DNA of 64,000 nucleotides from Larix kaempferi (GCA_027924585.1 BSBM01000232.1:29584001-29648000); one strand, 5' to 3'. Shown: positions 45,592 through 56,533, counted from the first letter of the stretch. Program-made: numbers and translations. Notes: generated by a model from the letters alone, not told the origin.

Positions 45592-46023
45592 ATGTCTGCC
45601 TACTTCGGATTCGCCGACGGTGCGAGCCGACATACCCGGAACCTCGCTTATGCAGCATGGGTAATCTATTCTCCCACTGGCGAGTTGCTATCTTTAGGAT
45701 CCAATTGTTTGGTTCCCGCAACCAACAATATCGCAGAGTACCATGCAGTCATCGGACTCTTGACAGAGGTTGCTTCCCTTGGAATTGACTCCCTATCAGT
45801 CTTTCTAGACTCCCAACTCGTGGTTTCTCATCTGAATCATGTTTACACAGTTCACGATCCTATCCTACTTCGCTTATTTCGAAGGGTACGCCTCCTGGAA
45901 CGCTCTTTTAATTTTATTTCATATCAACACATACCAAGAGAATTCAATTGTATAGCTGATTCATTAGCTAATTACATTTTGGATTGGCATCTTGCCCATA
46001 CATTAAAACACATCATAAAATGA
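45592..46023 (+). CDS. aRNH: Archaeal-type RNase H of gypsy D (intact domain)
   Basis: RNase H cleaves the RNA of RNA-DNA hybrids during reverse transcription. The 143-codon frame MSAYFGFADGASRHTR... is uninterrupted and ends TGA at 46021. Catalytic residues are visible: Asp in FADGAS, Glu in NNIAEYHAVI, Asp in FLDSQLVVSH and Asp in NCIADSLAN. The RVT_3 type with NNxAEY is the archaeal-type RNase H found as a second copy in Tat-lineage gypsy elements. It lies 120 bp after the integrase stop. An AG precedes the ATG (TTTATGCGCAG), which could be a splice acceptor. The in-frame open stretch begins at 45442, but the ATG at 45592 opens the domain. The surrounding pol is broken, so functional expression is uncertain. 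Confidence 0.85.
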   Translation: MSAYFGFADGASRHTRNLAYAAWVIYSPTGELLSLGSNCLVPATNNIAEYHAVIGLLTEVASLGIDSLSVFLDSQLVVSHLNHVYTVHDPILLRLFRRVRLLERSFNFISYQHIPREFNCIADSLANYILDWHLAHTLKHIIK

Positions 46024-46307
46024 ACACACAAGTCATTGTAAATAAATAGGTCATAAAAGTAGGTCCATGTATATATCATTGTATATAAAAGTGTTTTTTC
46101 TAAATAAAGTTTGTGTTTTAAAGACACAATTTGGGATACAAAAATTTGGCTCTCAAAGCCTACATATCATATACATGCCGCAAAAAGATAAAAGCTACCA
46201 TCTAAGGAGATCTGGGAGATCTATCATGTTCCTCCTCAGATTCCTCACGCTGCTGGTGATAACACCCTATAGCCCGAACCACCCTACGGAGGAGTCGGCC
46301 AATATTC
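46024..46307. other. Spacer between RNase H and antisense gene in gypsy D
   Basis: Short AT-rich tail after the RNase H stop, then sequence that may hold the 3' end of the antisense gene. No other feature. Confidence 0.5.
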
Positions 46308-47520
46308 CTAGGCACACCTATGGTGCCGCTGGAGATGCCAAGGGATGTCGTCCATCCTCATAGCGGGGACACCATGGGTTAAACCCTGTAGATTCCTCTC
46401 TATCTCCTGGATCCCTCCCACCTCATCCTCATCTTCTTCCTCATCCGGAGCGGCTCGACGATGAACACCACCTCGACGTAACGGCGAGTACCCTGCTGGT
46501 CTCTGTGGTCCACGATCTGCGACATGCACATGTATATATATTAAAATCTTTTTTACACATTCTAAAAAACAATAAAAATTATATATTCAAAAAATTAAAA
46601 AACACATTTATGAAGGTCATACCTGAATTGTCCCAATCCTCATCTTCCGGCAGTGCTAAGTCTATGTCCTTGCGGAAGTCCACCCCCGCATAGGGGTAGT
46701 CATTAATCATCACAATATGTTCCTCGAGCCATGAGAAGAAATCCTCATCGAAAGCCAAACGCTGCGGCCCTCCAAGTCATCCTGCATACTCACTCCATCG
46801 AGCCATCCATGTCTCGGTGGGTGGACAGGGGGGCATGGTCAACCGTGGATGCAACAACGGCACCCTCGCCAAGAAGAAGGTGACCAAAATGCTCCTGTAC
46901 CCAAATTGAGAGTTCTCTCCAAGCCTACACTTGTTCACTTGCTCTTTGAGGTTGGTCAATATTGCCTCACACTAGTTGAATACTATTCCTGCCATGCAAT
47001 CCACTACAAGATTCATCTATCTACGGGACGCCTGATGGGGATCCGTACTCCCTGCTGCACATGTGATGGTGAACAACACGGTTTTTAAAGGAAGTTCTAC
47101 AATGTTCTTAATGACTACCTTACTGCTTTTCTTCCCTGAACCTTGACGACAATAACGAGCAATTAAAGCATCAGTGCTCGCCTCCGAGGCCGTGAACCCA
47201 GTAAAACTCACCCGGGCTCCTCTCTTTGAGATACCCGCGAGGAAATAAATGTCCTCGAGTTCAATCTTGAGGGTGTGTTCTCCAACTCGGAAAGCTTGAA
47301 TGTCGGGGTCCCACATTTGAATAATGTGGGTGAGAAGTTTTGCCTGCTTACAGATACCTTTGGTCTTGAAGAATTTCAACAAACCACATTCCCGCAATGT
47401 AGTTAAGGTTTCTTGGTCATATTTGGCCAACAAATCATCCGCCTCATGCTCTCTTTCTTTCCAACTAACCATTTTGCTCCAAACAAGTTGCAAACACCTG
47501 CAAAAGGTCATGGGAAACAT
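46308..47520 (-). pseudogene. Antisense plant-mobile-domain gene in gypsy D, intron-containing
   Basis: The coding sequence runs opposite to D. The largest block (47496-47017) reads LTTLRECGLLKFFKTKGI, LLTHIIQMWDPDIQAFRVGEH and IELEDIYFLAGISKRGARV, the pattern of the plant mobile domain (aminotransferase-like PMD). It continues through FLARVPLLHPRLTMPPCPPTETWMARWSEYAG and SWLEEHIVMINDYPYAGVDFRKDI to DWDNS. A 106-nt intron (46517-46622; donor GTATGA, acceptor GCAG) joins in frame to RGPQRPAGYSPLRRGG and an acidic tail DEEEDEDEVGG, with a stop at 46308. A second acceptor (TTTTGCAG) is at 47498, with a candidate upstream exon near 47825-47930. Stops at 47017, 46972 and 46777 break it. PMD genes are known in plant transposons and gypsy elements. 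Confidence 0.7.
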
Positions 47521-49887
47521 TCATTAATCATTTAACAACTTGATCTCAGCAAAAAATTAGAGAAAAACCAATTTTTTTTTCATCTTAAAAATCGCCACTA
47601 CCACGCCTGGGGGAAACCCGACTGTGTGGTACTGCACAGTACCACGCCCCTGTTTAATACTACAACGCGGTACTGTTACACAGTATCGTGTTTCCTGATA
47701 TAGCTGCCGCGCGGTACTGTGGAAGGCGAAAATTGCCTATTAGGGCTTGCCCAAAAAATTGTTTTTCCCTACTGAAATCAAGTTATTCATAAATGAAATG
47801 AAAGAGGGGCTTGAAAGCTCTTACCCTGCACAGACGGCTCTTGAAACAGTGCTCCGGATCTCCAGATATGAACTCTTGAAGTTTTTGCTCCTCAATGGGT
47901 AAAATCTCCTCTTTTGGCAAATGCACAAGTGAAATGGTAACTTTCCATATTTACCTATTCCTTATATAACTTTTTTCACTTATTTTTTATTCATTATTTT
48001 ATCTGGTTAAATTAAAACCCATTTCACATTACTAATATCTGGTTCCATGAGCATTTGTTGACAGGGTCTCCTTTAAAAAATGTTCACACCGACGTTCATT
48101 TATTATTTGACCTTCATTTCGAGCCTACTTTATCTTTTTCGTGCTCTGGATTAAAACTTGAAAAAGATTCCAAGCGCTTTTACACCCGTGTCGTGCTTGT
48201 CAAACTCAAGTAAACGGTGTCGAGCTTAGTCAGCTTTACTCATGCTCGTTAAACGATGAGGAAAGTATTATCCTGGTTGTATTTTATTCTTTTTTCCAGA
48301 CGAGAATAATTAAAAATTACGAAAAAGACCATTGGAGTCCATAGTTATACTCTTTTCAGACTCCCTAAAATTGAAAAGATTGCCAAGTGATCTTGTCTCT
48401 TTCACACTTGTAAAAGTATTTGAAAGGTTGTCTATTCGGTGATAGGTTACCCCTTTTTTGGCCCGTCTAGACTATTTACGAGAAAGGTATACCCCGGTCA
48501 ATTTTTGGCTGGGAGATTTCTCTCGGGAATTGTTTTACACTTTTTCGGGATCGAGGGACTAAATTTACGAAAAAGTACACTTTGGAGCCTTCTTTAAGTT
48601 TTTCAGGCTCTCTAAATGTGAAAAACTACCGAGTTTTCCTTCCTTGGACTCGTTAAAATTTGACATCGAAGGACCCACTTTGGGACGAACCCATCCTTTC
48701 ACTGGTTAGTAAAACATGTGATATTGGACTCATCTATGAGATGAGCTATACCGAGCATCTGTTATCCTCTTCAAGCTCAAAAAAATTCAAAGAGGTACTC
48801 GTCTATCATGTCGGGGGAAAATGGGAAACGAGTCGAGTTTATTTTTTTGGCAGCTTGTCAGTCGTCACCTTTGAACATGGCATGCGTCTGTCCCTTGTCT
48901 ATTTTGGGTATCTATTTTCACTGAGTTATGGTCATCATCTTGAGTCGTCTCTCTGGCCACGAGCCTACTCGTTCGGTGTCTATCCTCTGCTATCAATAGT
49001 CCCTGCTGTCAAGTCCCGTTACATGCCATTATATCTTCAAAGGATTACATTGTTCAGAGTCATTCATTTTGTCAGACCTCCGCTATGTCAGTAGATGTTC
49101 CATTGTTTCATCATCCTATACTATCTTTCGTTCCGATTTCGTGTCGATGATGTGGGAATCATTATGGCCCACCTTCGACGAGTCTATTCCTATCGACGCC
49201 AAATCACTATTCGGGAATTGGACTTAGGAATCAACCACTAGTACCTTGGTACCTGCATGCCTCAATGGCAGGTTTCCTCGTGTTCGACAGTAGGTTTACA
49301 TCATTGACCTCTGATCAAACGATCTCTCGAATGCTCGACATCAACCCATTCATTCACATTTCATTGAGATGTACTACCGATACCTTGGGGATCATCGTCA
49401 TCATTGGTGATTTCCCTTGCATTTGTTAACGGTTCACATCATTGACCGATAATCAACGGTTTCTACCATGTTCGACTTCAACTCCTTGTAATCACATAGC
49501 TAGATTCGTATCATTTGCGATTGAGTAGAAGACCCTGGGCGCACCTTTGTATCTTGATTGCGTCCAGGTTGCGATGGAGATGTCCTTTGTATTGTCACAC
49601 AGATCCACTTTTGTATTGGTCGTGGCTGTGTCATTACTGTCTCATGGATCTACGCTTGTTCATAGTAGCCATGATTTGTCTACAGTCTATATCATCTCAG
49701 TACTCATGGATCTGCAATGTATTGGTCGACAGCCATGCTTTGATTCAATTGTTTTCGAGCATGGGAATGCCCGCCTCGATGGTATATCTGACATTTTGTT
49801 TATGTTTTAGCTCCTTGTTGCTCTCCTCGATGCTATATTCGCACAATATTTGTAAATTATTTCGGCCATCAGTCCCTTCTGAACTCA
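47521..49887 (+). other. 3' non-coding region of gypsy D
   Basis: Apart from the possible first exon of the antisense gene (47825-47930) I see no coding signal. Between 47591 and 47725 lie several GGTACTG/CAGTACC palindromes, for example GGTACTG-CA-CAGTACC near 47616-47631. Beyond that is unique-looking sequence with an open frame at 48660-49094 that matches nothing I know. Confidence 0.55.
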
Positions 49888-49903
49888 CACTTTAAGGGGC
49901 ATC
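49888..49903 (+). other. Polypurine tract of gypsy D
   Basis: CACTTTAAGGGGCATC precedes the 3' LTR; AAGGGG is the purine core. Confidence 0.6.
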
Positions 49904-50837
49904 TCTTATACCTCCATATTTCATAGTATCACATCTTCACCATAAAAATAATTGACAACACTTCCCCTACTGCTTAAAACACCCAGAAGAGAAATATGAT
50001 GAATGATCCTTGAAGAAAAACCTATCCTGTCAAGAATCAACCCACCCGAGACTTCATATACCTACACTACCATGCCTTGCTCAGCATTGATGGAGCAGTA
50101 GTCCCCACTACCGCGCTATGCTCAATTCAAGGGGCGTGATACTCCTTTTTTAGCCTTTTTTCCATGGCTTGTGGGATCTTGATTTTCGAGGATTGGTATC
50201 CCCGATTCGATCCTAACTCACTTTCTCAGATTAGTGGACCTGATCCACTAAACACTCCCAAGATCCATCATTATCTCTTGTTGGTTAACCCTACTACACA
50301 CTATAAGAGAGAGGCCTTCCATGAGCAAAAGGAGAGGACTCTTGGAGACATCAAACTTATGATCTTGAATCTTTGTGGAGATAGCTAGAGGAGAAATCAC
50401 TTGGAGCTGGGAGTTGGCTTGGATATCAAGCAACCATTGTAAGTGACTTCAAGTTGGTAATAAAACATAACTTGTCTTGTTTCCCAAATCATGTATGTTG
50501 ATTTTGTTTCAATCATATGATTTGTATCTGTTATAGATTTAGATCCTAACTCATATTTCAAGTTGCTAGAGAATCGTATATGCTTGTATCTTGGTTTTAT
50601 TATGACAGGTTCATTCACGAGGACTTGGAGATTGAAGCGACCATTAGGACGAGCAATTGAATCGAAGGTCAGTTAGATCTCTTCCATTTCTTACAGCAAT
50701 ATAATCTTGAGATATTTGTTTAGATCTAGGAATTCAAGGTAGCATTTGTTATCTTTTTGTCTTAGTTTAAAGTCAGTTAAAGTCTACTTTAACCTAAGAG
50801 AGTTTCTACCTATCCGTAGGAAGAAATTTCTACAATA
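49904..50837 (+). repeat. 3' LTR of gypsy D
   Basis: Starts TCTTATACC (TG mutated to TC) and ends TCTACAATA (CA mutated to TA), followed by duplicated GATTA. It matches the 5' LTR. It lacks the stretch with the CGCGGTA palindrome, so part of the 5' LTR is missing here. Confidence 0.92.
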
Positions 50838-50842
50838 GATTA

Positions 50843-51511
50843 TAGTGAAGTCTGCGACGCACACTACCAGCGGCTTCTTTTGCTGCGTAGTGACATCTGT
50901 GGGTGCGAACCCAGTAGTCAAAAAGTCAATGATGTCCTTATAATAATCATCAGCAACCTGTATAGCAAACAACTGTGCATCAGGAAGATTGTCTTCCAGA
51001 TTCGTCAGCTCTTCTCCTGACTCAATCCTTGATAGATGATCAGGTCCTAAATTCAACCTGCTTGGCTTAACCACAATTTCAAAATCATACTCCTGAAAGA
51101 GTAGTAACCATCTGCATATGCGACCCCTAACACTGGCTTATTGACCAGGTATTTCAAAGCAGAATGGTCAGTGAACATAGAGAAATGCGCACCAAGCAAG
51201 TAATGTTTGAAATTCTACAGTGCATAGACCATAGGGAGTCCTTCTCACTCAGTAGTGGTATAATTCTTCTTAGCAGATGACAACTTTCTATTGGAAAATG
51301 CAATGGGATGATCAATACCTCCCTCTCCCGGTTGAGCAAGAACAACGCCCAATGCTATACATGAAGCGTCAACATGGACGTGAAATGGTTTCTCCCAGTC
51401 TGGAAAAACTAGGATCGGCGCAAAGACCATCTTTTCTTTTAGTGTATCAAAGCCTTGTTCGCATTCTTCGTTCCATATGAACGACACATATTTATTTAAC
51501 AGTTTCTCCAT
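50843..51511 (-). pseudogene. RH: Gypsy C RNase H
   Basis: Core: PFHVHVDASCIALGVVLAQPGEGG near 51405-51340, HPIAFSNRKLSSAKKNYTTTE, then after a stop EGLPMVYAL and FKHYLLGAHFSMFTDHSALKYL. The tail (SRIESGEELTNLEDNLPDAQLF) leads to VTTQQKKPLVVCVADFTII at 50843, where D inserted. Confidence 0.88.
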
Positions 51512-52491
51512 AGCTGTGGTTATCTATGCATACCCCTTGATGAATTTCCTGTAATTGCCGGTATGCCCTAGTGTAGTGCGCAACTGCTTGACTGAATTTG
51601 GTGTAGGAAAGTTTACAATGACTGCGATCTTCGCAGGATCAACCATCAAGCCCTATTTGCACACAATGTGTCCCAACAAAATTCCATAGGGAACACAGAA
51701 AACACACTTCTTCAAATTCAATGAAATTTGATGCTGTCTGCACTTTTCCAGCATCATCCTGAGGTTCGCGGCATGGTTCTTCAGTAAATCGAAAATAGTC
51801 CAATCATCAAAATACACTTCTAAAAACTTATGTATGAAGTCTTTAAATGCTGTGACGACTACTCTAGAAAATATGGCAGGTGCGTTCTTCAGACCAAAAG
51901 GCATCACTGTGTATTGGAATGACCCCCATTTTGTAGCAAAAGTTGTCTTGTTCCTATCTGCGCGATCAATCCTGATCTGATGGCATGCAGAGAATCCATT
52001 AGTAAAAGAATACGCCTCATTCCCTCCAATGTTATCAAGTACTTCATCTGTGAAAGGAGTAGGAAATGGGTCATGCATTGAAGCATCATTCAACTTTTTG
52101 AGATCCACACAGATCCTGATCTCCCCTTCGTTTTCTTATCCTGGATAACCATCGGGCTTATCCACTCAGATTCTTCAACTGGCTCAATGATCCCTGCATC
52201 GAACATCTTATTGAGTTCTTCCTTAACTCGTTCTTTGTAGCATGGGTTTAGTCTATACGATCTTTGTTTCACAGGATTCACGCTAGGCTTAAGAGGAATT
52301 TTCATCACTCCTAAGTGTCCCAAAATACCTTTCATCTCTGTGAACTTGGTCGGGAATAATTCTCGATATTCCTGTAATATACCCACGACCTCTGCAACTG
52401 TGTCTTTATCCCAATAATCTCTGATAGCTGCGAACTTTGGCTCTTCACTGGTGCCAATGTTCACTTTTCTTGTTTTCACAGGTCCACTCAT
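51512..52491 (-). pseudogene. RT: Gypsy C reverse transcriptase
   Basis: Starts in KFAAIRDYWDKDTVAEVVGILQ and carries MKIPLKPSVNPVKQRSYRLNP, EELNKMFDAGIIEPVEESEWISP and (next frame) MDLKKLNDA. Motif A reads YSFTNGFSACHQI: the catalytic Asp is Asn (GAT to AAT) near 52010. PFGLKNAPAIFSRVV is motif B and VYFDDWTIF motif C near 51800. It continues to KCVFCVPYGILLGHIV with a stop at 51653. Not functional. Confidence 0.9.
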
Positions 52492-52764
52492 ATTTGGAAT
52501 TTCCAGTGGAGGTCCTTCTACCTCGCACGATCCCTCTGACTTAGGTATTTGTATATTGCGCGGGTCCTCCTCATCACTATCTGCTTTATCGTCGTGTTCT
52601 AGCTACTCCTCCCATTCTGGCTGTAGGCGCGCAGGTATACTGTTTTCTCCAAAGAATTCTTCTAGGGTCATATTTCCCTGAGTGCAATCTGGTCCGAATA
52701 TTTTTTCCTTAAGAACCTGCAACGTGTCATTGATACCGGGATGTTCATCTTCGAAACTGAAATC
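52492..52764 (-). other. Acidic linker of gypsy C
   Basis: Minus-strand sequence between the capsid-like module and RT encodes acidic stretches (DDKADSDEEDPRNI; SEGSCEVEGPPLEIPN) with stops. No domain. It looks like an inter-domain linker of the polyprotein. Confidence 0.6.
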
Positions 52765-53290
52765 CTACTGGAAGCTTGCAGTTAGGATAGACCAGTCCAC
52801 TGTGCCCCTGCACAACTCCATATCTAGGTACCACTTCTTCGGAATCGGTTCCTCTAGCGTATGTACAAACAAATGCACCCATTCTGTTTGTGGCCTTTCT
52901 ACCCAAGCTTCAATATGATCCCTTGGATCCATCTGACCATTATACTTTTCGAAAGATAGTGTGACCTTCTCAGCAAACCTGATTTGCATCTTAATTCTGC
53001 ACTGATCCCATGTGGTCAGTGTCTTCTTATGCGCAGCCCACCATCTGGCAGGTATCCCGCGCAGTGCCATGTCTAATGATGAGACACAGTATTCATCCGC
53101 AATTGCTGCAGTATATTCCTTGATAAAACAATAAACATTAGATACACCATCAAAGGTAGGGATTGGAGTTACCTCTTTTCCAATCCAGCGGATTGACTTC
53201 ATGATCCGCGCGCATTTCCTGGCAGATACTTCATGCAATTTGCTTTGCTAGTTTTCCAGTCCTGCATCAGAGTCTGAAATGCAAGAGCTA
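52765..53290 (-). pseudogene. Capsid-like module between protease and RT of gypsy C
   Basis: Follows the protease in the same polyprotein order and precedes RT. Blocks: LHEVSARKCARIMKSIRWIGKE, PTFDGVSNVYCFIKEYT, ALRGIPARWWAAHKKTLTTWD, KMQIRFAEKV, YNGQMDPRDHIEAW, WVHLFVHTLEEPIPKKWYLDME and GTVDWSILTASF. These repeat the layout of a retrotransposon gag capsid domain (helical, RWW...W..F, then xDPxDHxxxW). A second capsid-like unit in this place is unusual: gag of C lies upstream at 54.2-55.9 kb. One 157-codon frame is open. Similar blocks may occur in other plant gypsy polyproteins. Confidence 0.7.
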
Positions 53291-53479
53291 TCACAGTGCC
53301 AACTGAGTGTTCCATCTGCAGTTGGATTAATATAGTTAACAGTATTGGTCGTCATCTTGTAAATACGGTCCAAGTCTTGGGCTCTGGATTCTTCATGAAT
53401 CGGTTCAACATATCGTTCACCCTATGAGGGGTCTAATGGTGCGATGACCCTGATATCGTTGCCTTCAAATATCATCTTC

Positions 53480-53995
53480 ATAGTCTTCAAATCAATAATG
53501 GTAGAGTTAGTCATTGCCTAATCGATACCCAAAAATGCTGGATAAGGATGGCTGTCATCCACGATTTCAATCACCTTGAAATTTGCATAGCTGCGCACTC
53601 CATCAATGTCAACAATGGTGTTTGGTAACCTCCCCAAAGGTATAACTATCCATTGATTATCCATTCTTAGCTGTAGAGGTGACCACTATAACTTTGGTTT
53701 TCCCATCTGATGCCATGTCTGCTTGGTCAAGACATTTACTTCGGATCCAAGATCAAGGATGATCTCATCCATCTCATAGTCCCCAATCTGTGCAGTGAGC
53801 CTCATTTCCATGCCTATTCTTTTAGGACTCCTAATATTATGGACCGCGCCATGGGCAACCCCCTTCTCACTGTTTGGCTCATACTACCTCAGTAGCTTTT
53901 CAAATTCCATGAAAGCATCTGCGCTCTTTAATAACTTCATGCAGCACCGTAGGAACTGCGCAATAGAGGTACCAATGTCTTTCGTAGCGCTCATA
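53480..53995 (-). pseudogene. PR: Gypsy C protease
   Basis: Aspartic protease. MRLTAQIGDYEMDEIILDLGSEVNVL near 53800-53735 has the active site as DLGS. WIVIPLGRLPNTIVDIDGV and VIEIVDDSHPYPAFLGID follow. Stops at about 53885 (after EFEKLLR), 53690 and 53520 break it. The frame overlaps gag downstream elements near 53995. Confidence 0.85.
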
Positions 53996-54180
53996 TGATC
54001 ATATGCCGCTGGCACATCCTACCTTTGCGGTATTTCGCTACGCAATTGGGTTCTCGGGGAGCCGGGTGGCGGTGCTCTGAACATGTCCCGCGCTTCCTCG
54101 AAGGATCCCTTATTTTTCTGTAAGTCCAGACCCGGTGCTTTCCTAGGAGATTTTCTAATCCATACTGGCTCTCCAAGATT

Positions 54181-55952
54181 CTATTGAGGATCACACGTTC
54201 TAGAAGTTGAAGCTTCTGCGCCTCCATCTCTTCCTGTATCAGCGCCACTGCGCGTTACCACATTTACACTTGGATCCGCATATCTTCTCTCTGCTGCGAT
54301 CAACTGAATATTGGGATTCAATGGTTTTGTCCTCCTTCGTTTCTGCATTTCTACCTCTAGTACAGGGCAGTCTTCAATAACATGCTCAAATGATTTACAA
54401 TAATTACAGGTAGTGCATGGATTCGTACAATCTATAGATACGTGACCTGACAAGACACAGTTATAGTAGATTACTTGGTCGCGACCTCTTCCTTGCGCCA
54501 GGCCGGCATTTCTTCCTCTCTCGCGGTATCCACCACCACGGCCTCTATATCCACCCTGATCATAGTGAGTGTTCTCTTATTTTGGTTGATTTTCTTCATG
54601 AACGCGGTACATTCCAACACCTCGCATCGCTTCCATATTGCGCTTTCTTTCATTCATCAGCTCATATGTGCGACAGTTGGATTCATCATGTCCAACTGAT
54701 TTACAGAAATTACAATATAACAGTCCTTGGGTCTGTGTCCTCTGCTTCTACAGATTTCACACCACGACGCTTGATTGTGATTCATATTCAGTGGGTTCGG
54801 TATGCAATTGTCAAGATAATCTGAAAATAGAGGGCAATGTTATCTGGTGTGGCCCTCTCCTTTACACCCTGTGCACCAAACTTCATGGCTCAGTTCATAT
54901 CTCGTTTCTTTTCCATTCTTCATACCTTGCAATTCTAATGTCAAGGTGGTCAAATGGTTCTGGATCTGTGACATCCCAGAACTACTCTCACTAATCGGTG
55001 AAGCCTCCAGCTTCATTGTGATTTCTAAGGCCTCTGCCTGCGATGCAACCTTCTGCTGCATCAATGGTTGTCTGATGTGGGGCAACAATGCAGCGATGAA
55101 CCATTCCTTATGCTATTGCGGAGCTATTTCAAAGCTCACTTGGTCCAACAATGTCTTAAATTTTTGGTCAAATTCCCAGACCGTTTCGGTAGGTTTCTGC
55201 TTGATTTCCTTTAATTCTGTTATGAACTGCGATTCTAATTTTCGCTTCTTAAACTCTGCTGCGAGCACAGCCTTAATTTCTGTTAGGATTCTCGGCTGTG
55301 CTTGAGAATATTTCATAAACCAATGCAATGCTCGGTCTTTGAAAGTAGTGATGAGTTGCGCTCTCTTCACAACGTCATCCTGAACTTGCTTTACACTCCA
55401 TACGGCTTCACATAGAAACTAGTGTTGATCAGGGTCTTCTAGACCCGTTCCTTTGAATATCAGCAGTTTTATATCGTTATCTGTCATTCTCCTTCCTGGT
55501 TGTGCAGCACGCTGAGTAGTGCTAATAATCTGCACGGGGTTCTAAGCAGAAAAGATAAATGTGGTATTCGGAATAGCGTTAGGAATACTACTCTGCGGAA
55601 TATTCTAAGATTGGGTATTCTGAATTGGAATAGTCTGAGTCGGAATGGTCTGAGCACTTACTCCTACGATGCTACCAATATTGACATTCTACGGACTAGG
55701 CTGCGCTACACTCGCAACGGGTTGATTCTGAGATAGGGGTTGCGCGGTTTTGGAAACCGGCGGATTCTGTGGTGTGATAGGATGGATGGTGGTTGATAAC
55801 AGCGCGGCCTGATTGTTAAGGTCACACGGGAGTTCGATATTCACGTAGAGTCCAGGTCCTCTAGGATTCTTTTCTTTATTAAACTTATATCTCTTTCCAC
55901 TTCTCAGATTATGTGTCTCTTCGTCAGAATCACTAAAAATGCTATTGACCAT
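54181..55952 (-). pseudogene. gag: Gypsy C gag: capsid and multiple zinc knuckles
   Basis: Starts MVNSIFSDSDEETHNLRSGK at 55952, continues through a Pro/Gln-rich linker and enters capsid: LLIFKGTGLEDPDQH, VVKRAQLITTFKDRALHWFM, ETVWEFDQKFKTLLDQV (55370-55113). Then up to five zinc knuckles follow. K1 WCTGCKGEGHTR-stop-HC is near 54833-54875, K2 WCEICRSRGHRPKDC near 54721-54770 and K3 YCNFCKSVGHDESNC near 54670-54717. K4 NCVLSGHVSIDC (first Cys lost) is near 54425-54465 and K5 CNYCKSFEHVIEDC near 54366-54412. Frames shift between K2 and K3 and elsewhere. Two knuckles are usual in such elements; five is not. Confidence 0.85.
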
Positions 55953-55968
55953 GATAGATTCAAAAATA

Positions 55969-56478
55969 TTACTGCATTCTTAAAATGCCTTTCTCAGCTA
56001 AAAGAATTTTAATGTATAGACTGAGATTGTTCAGGAACTTACCTCTGAATCCTTCGAATAAGTATGCTTCGGCCTGGCTGTAGGACTTCAGCGTGTCTAC
56101 AACAAATTCTGTTACAAATCCTTCAAGTATGCTATCAACCCAAAAGTCGATTGCTCGCGACAGTGGGATGTCTATTGCTTTGAGCTGCGCTGTGAGCTCT
56201 GGAGTCCACTCTGTAGGTACTCCCCCTTGAAAACAGGTTTTCCTATCTGCGAGTCACGTAATCCACTCGTGCAACTCGTTTCCAAACGAAGCCCAGAATA
56301 TCTCATGAATCTCTTTCCATAAGTATCTGTTCAACCACTATAAGTCGGTAAGACGCGGATGTCTGTTCTCTTTCTTTGCGAAATCTCTTTTGATCCTGTC
56401 ACACCAATCCCATATCTCTTTCTTTTCAGGATGCCAATTGTCTGAACCCAACAAGAACTGATATTCTTCTTCACACAT
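55969..56478 (-). pseudogene. Upstream ORF1 of gypsy C
   Basis: From ATG at 56478 (MCEEEYQFLLGSDNWHPEKK) a 169-codon frame runs to TAA at 55969-55971, broken only by a TAG (after RHPRLTDL) and a TGA (after LHEWIT). It reads as globular, Trp-rich protein (EIHEIFWASFGNELHEW, IDFWVDSILEGFVTEFVV). It lies between primer site and gag, where Ogre/Tat-type elements carry an ORF1 of unknown function. A GAGGTAAGT near its end looks like a splice donor, but I found no acceptor that would keep the frame. Confidence 0.65.
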
Positions 56479-56515
56479 TACTTTCCCAAACACACTACCA
56501 CATCACTGGTCTTAG

Positions 56516-56531
56516 CCGAGCAACGGAACCA
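56516..56531 (-). other. Primer-binding site of gypsy C
   Basis: Plus-strand CCGAGCAACGGAACCA gives TGGTTCCGTTGCTCGG on the minus strand, two bases from the LTR. It resembles the TGGCGCCGTTGCCGGGG primer site (tRNA-Asp) of Athila/Tat-type elements, with changes. Confidence 0.55.
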
Positions 56532-56533
56532 TT

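Larger units (their letters stand above)
29632..50837 (+). mobile_element. Ty3/gypsy retrotransposon D (Tat-like) with extra RNase H and antisense gene
   Basis: LTRs of 979 and 934 bp, primer site TGGCGACTTCGCTGG at 30616, polypurine tract before the 3' LTR and target duplication AATTA (29627-29631) / GATTA (50838-50842) define it. Order: leader, proline-rich gag, capsid, knuckle, protease, RT, RNase H, integrase, archaeal-type RNase H, antisense plant-mobile-domain gene, long 3' region. The extra RNase H and extra ORF are features known from the Tat lineage of plant Ty3/gypsy elements. It is interrupted in integrase by copia A2 and by solo LTR E. Without those it is about 15.6 kb. Confidence 0.92.

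Noticed and set aside
48660-49094. 144-codon plus-strand frame in the 3' region of gypsy D
   Set aside because: No domain, biased composition, and no matching frame in context; kept only as non-coding region.
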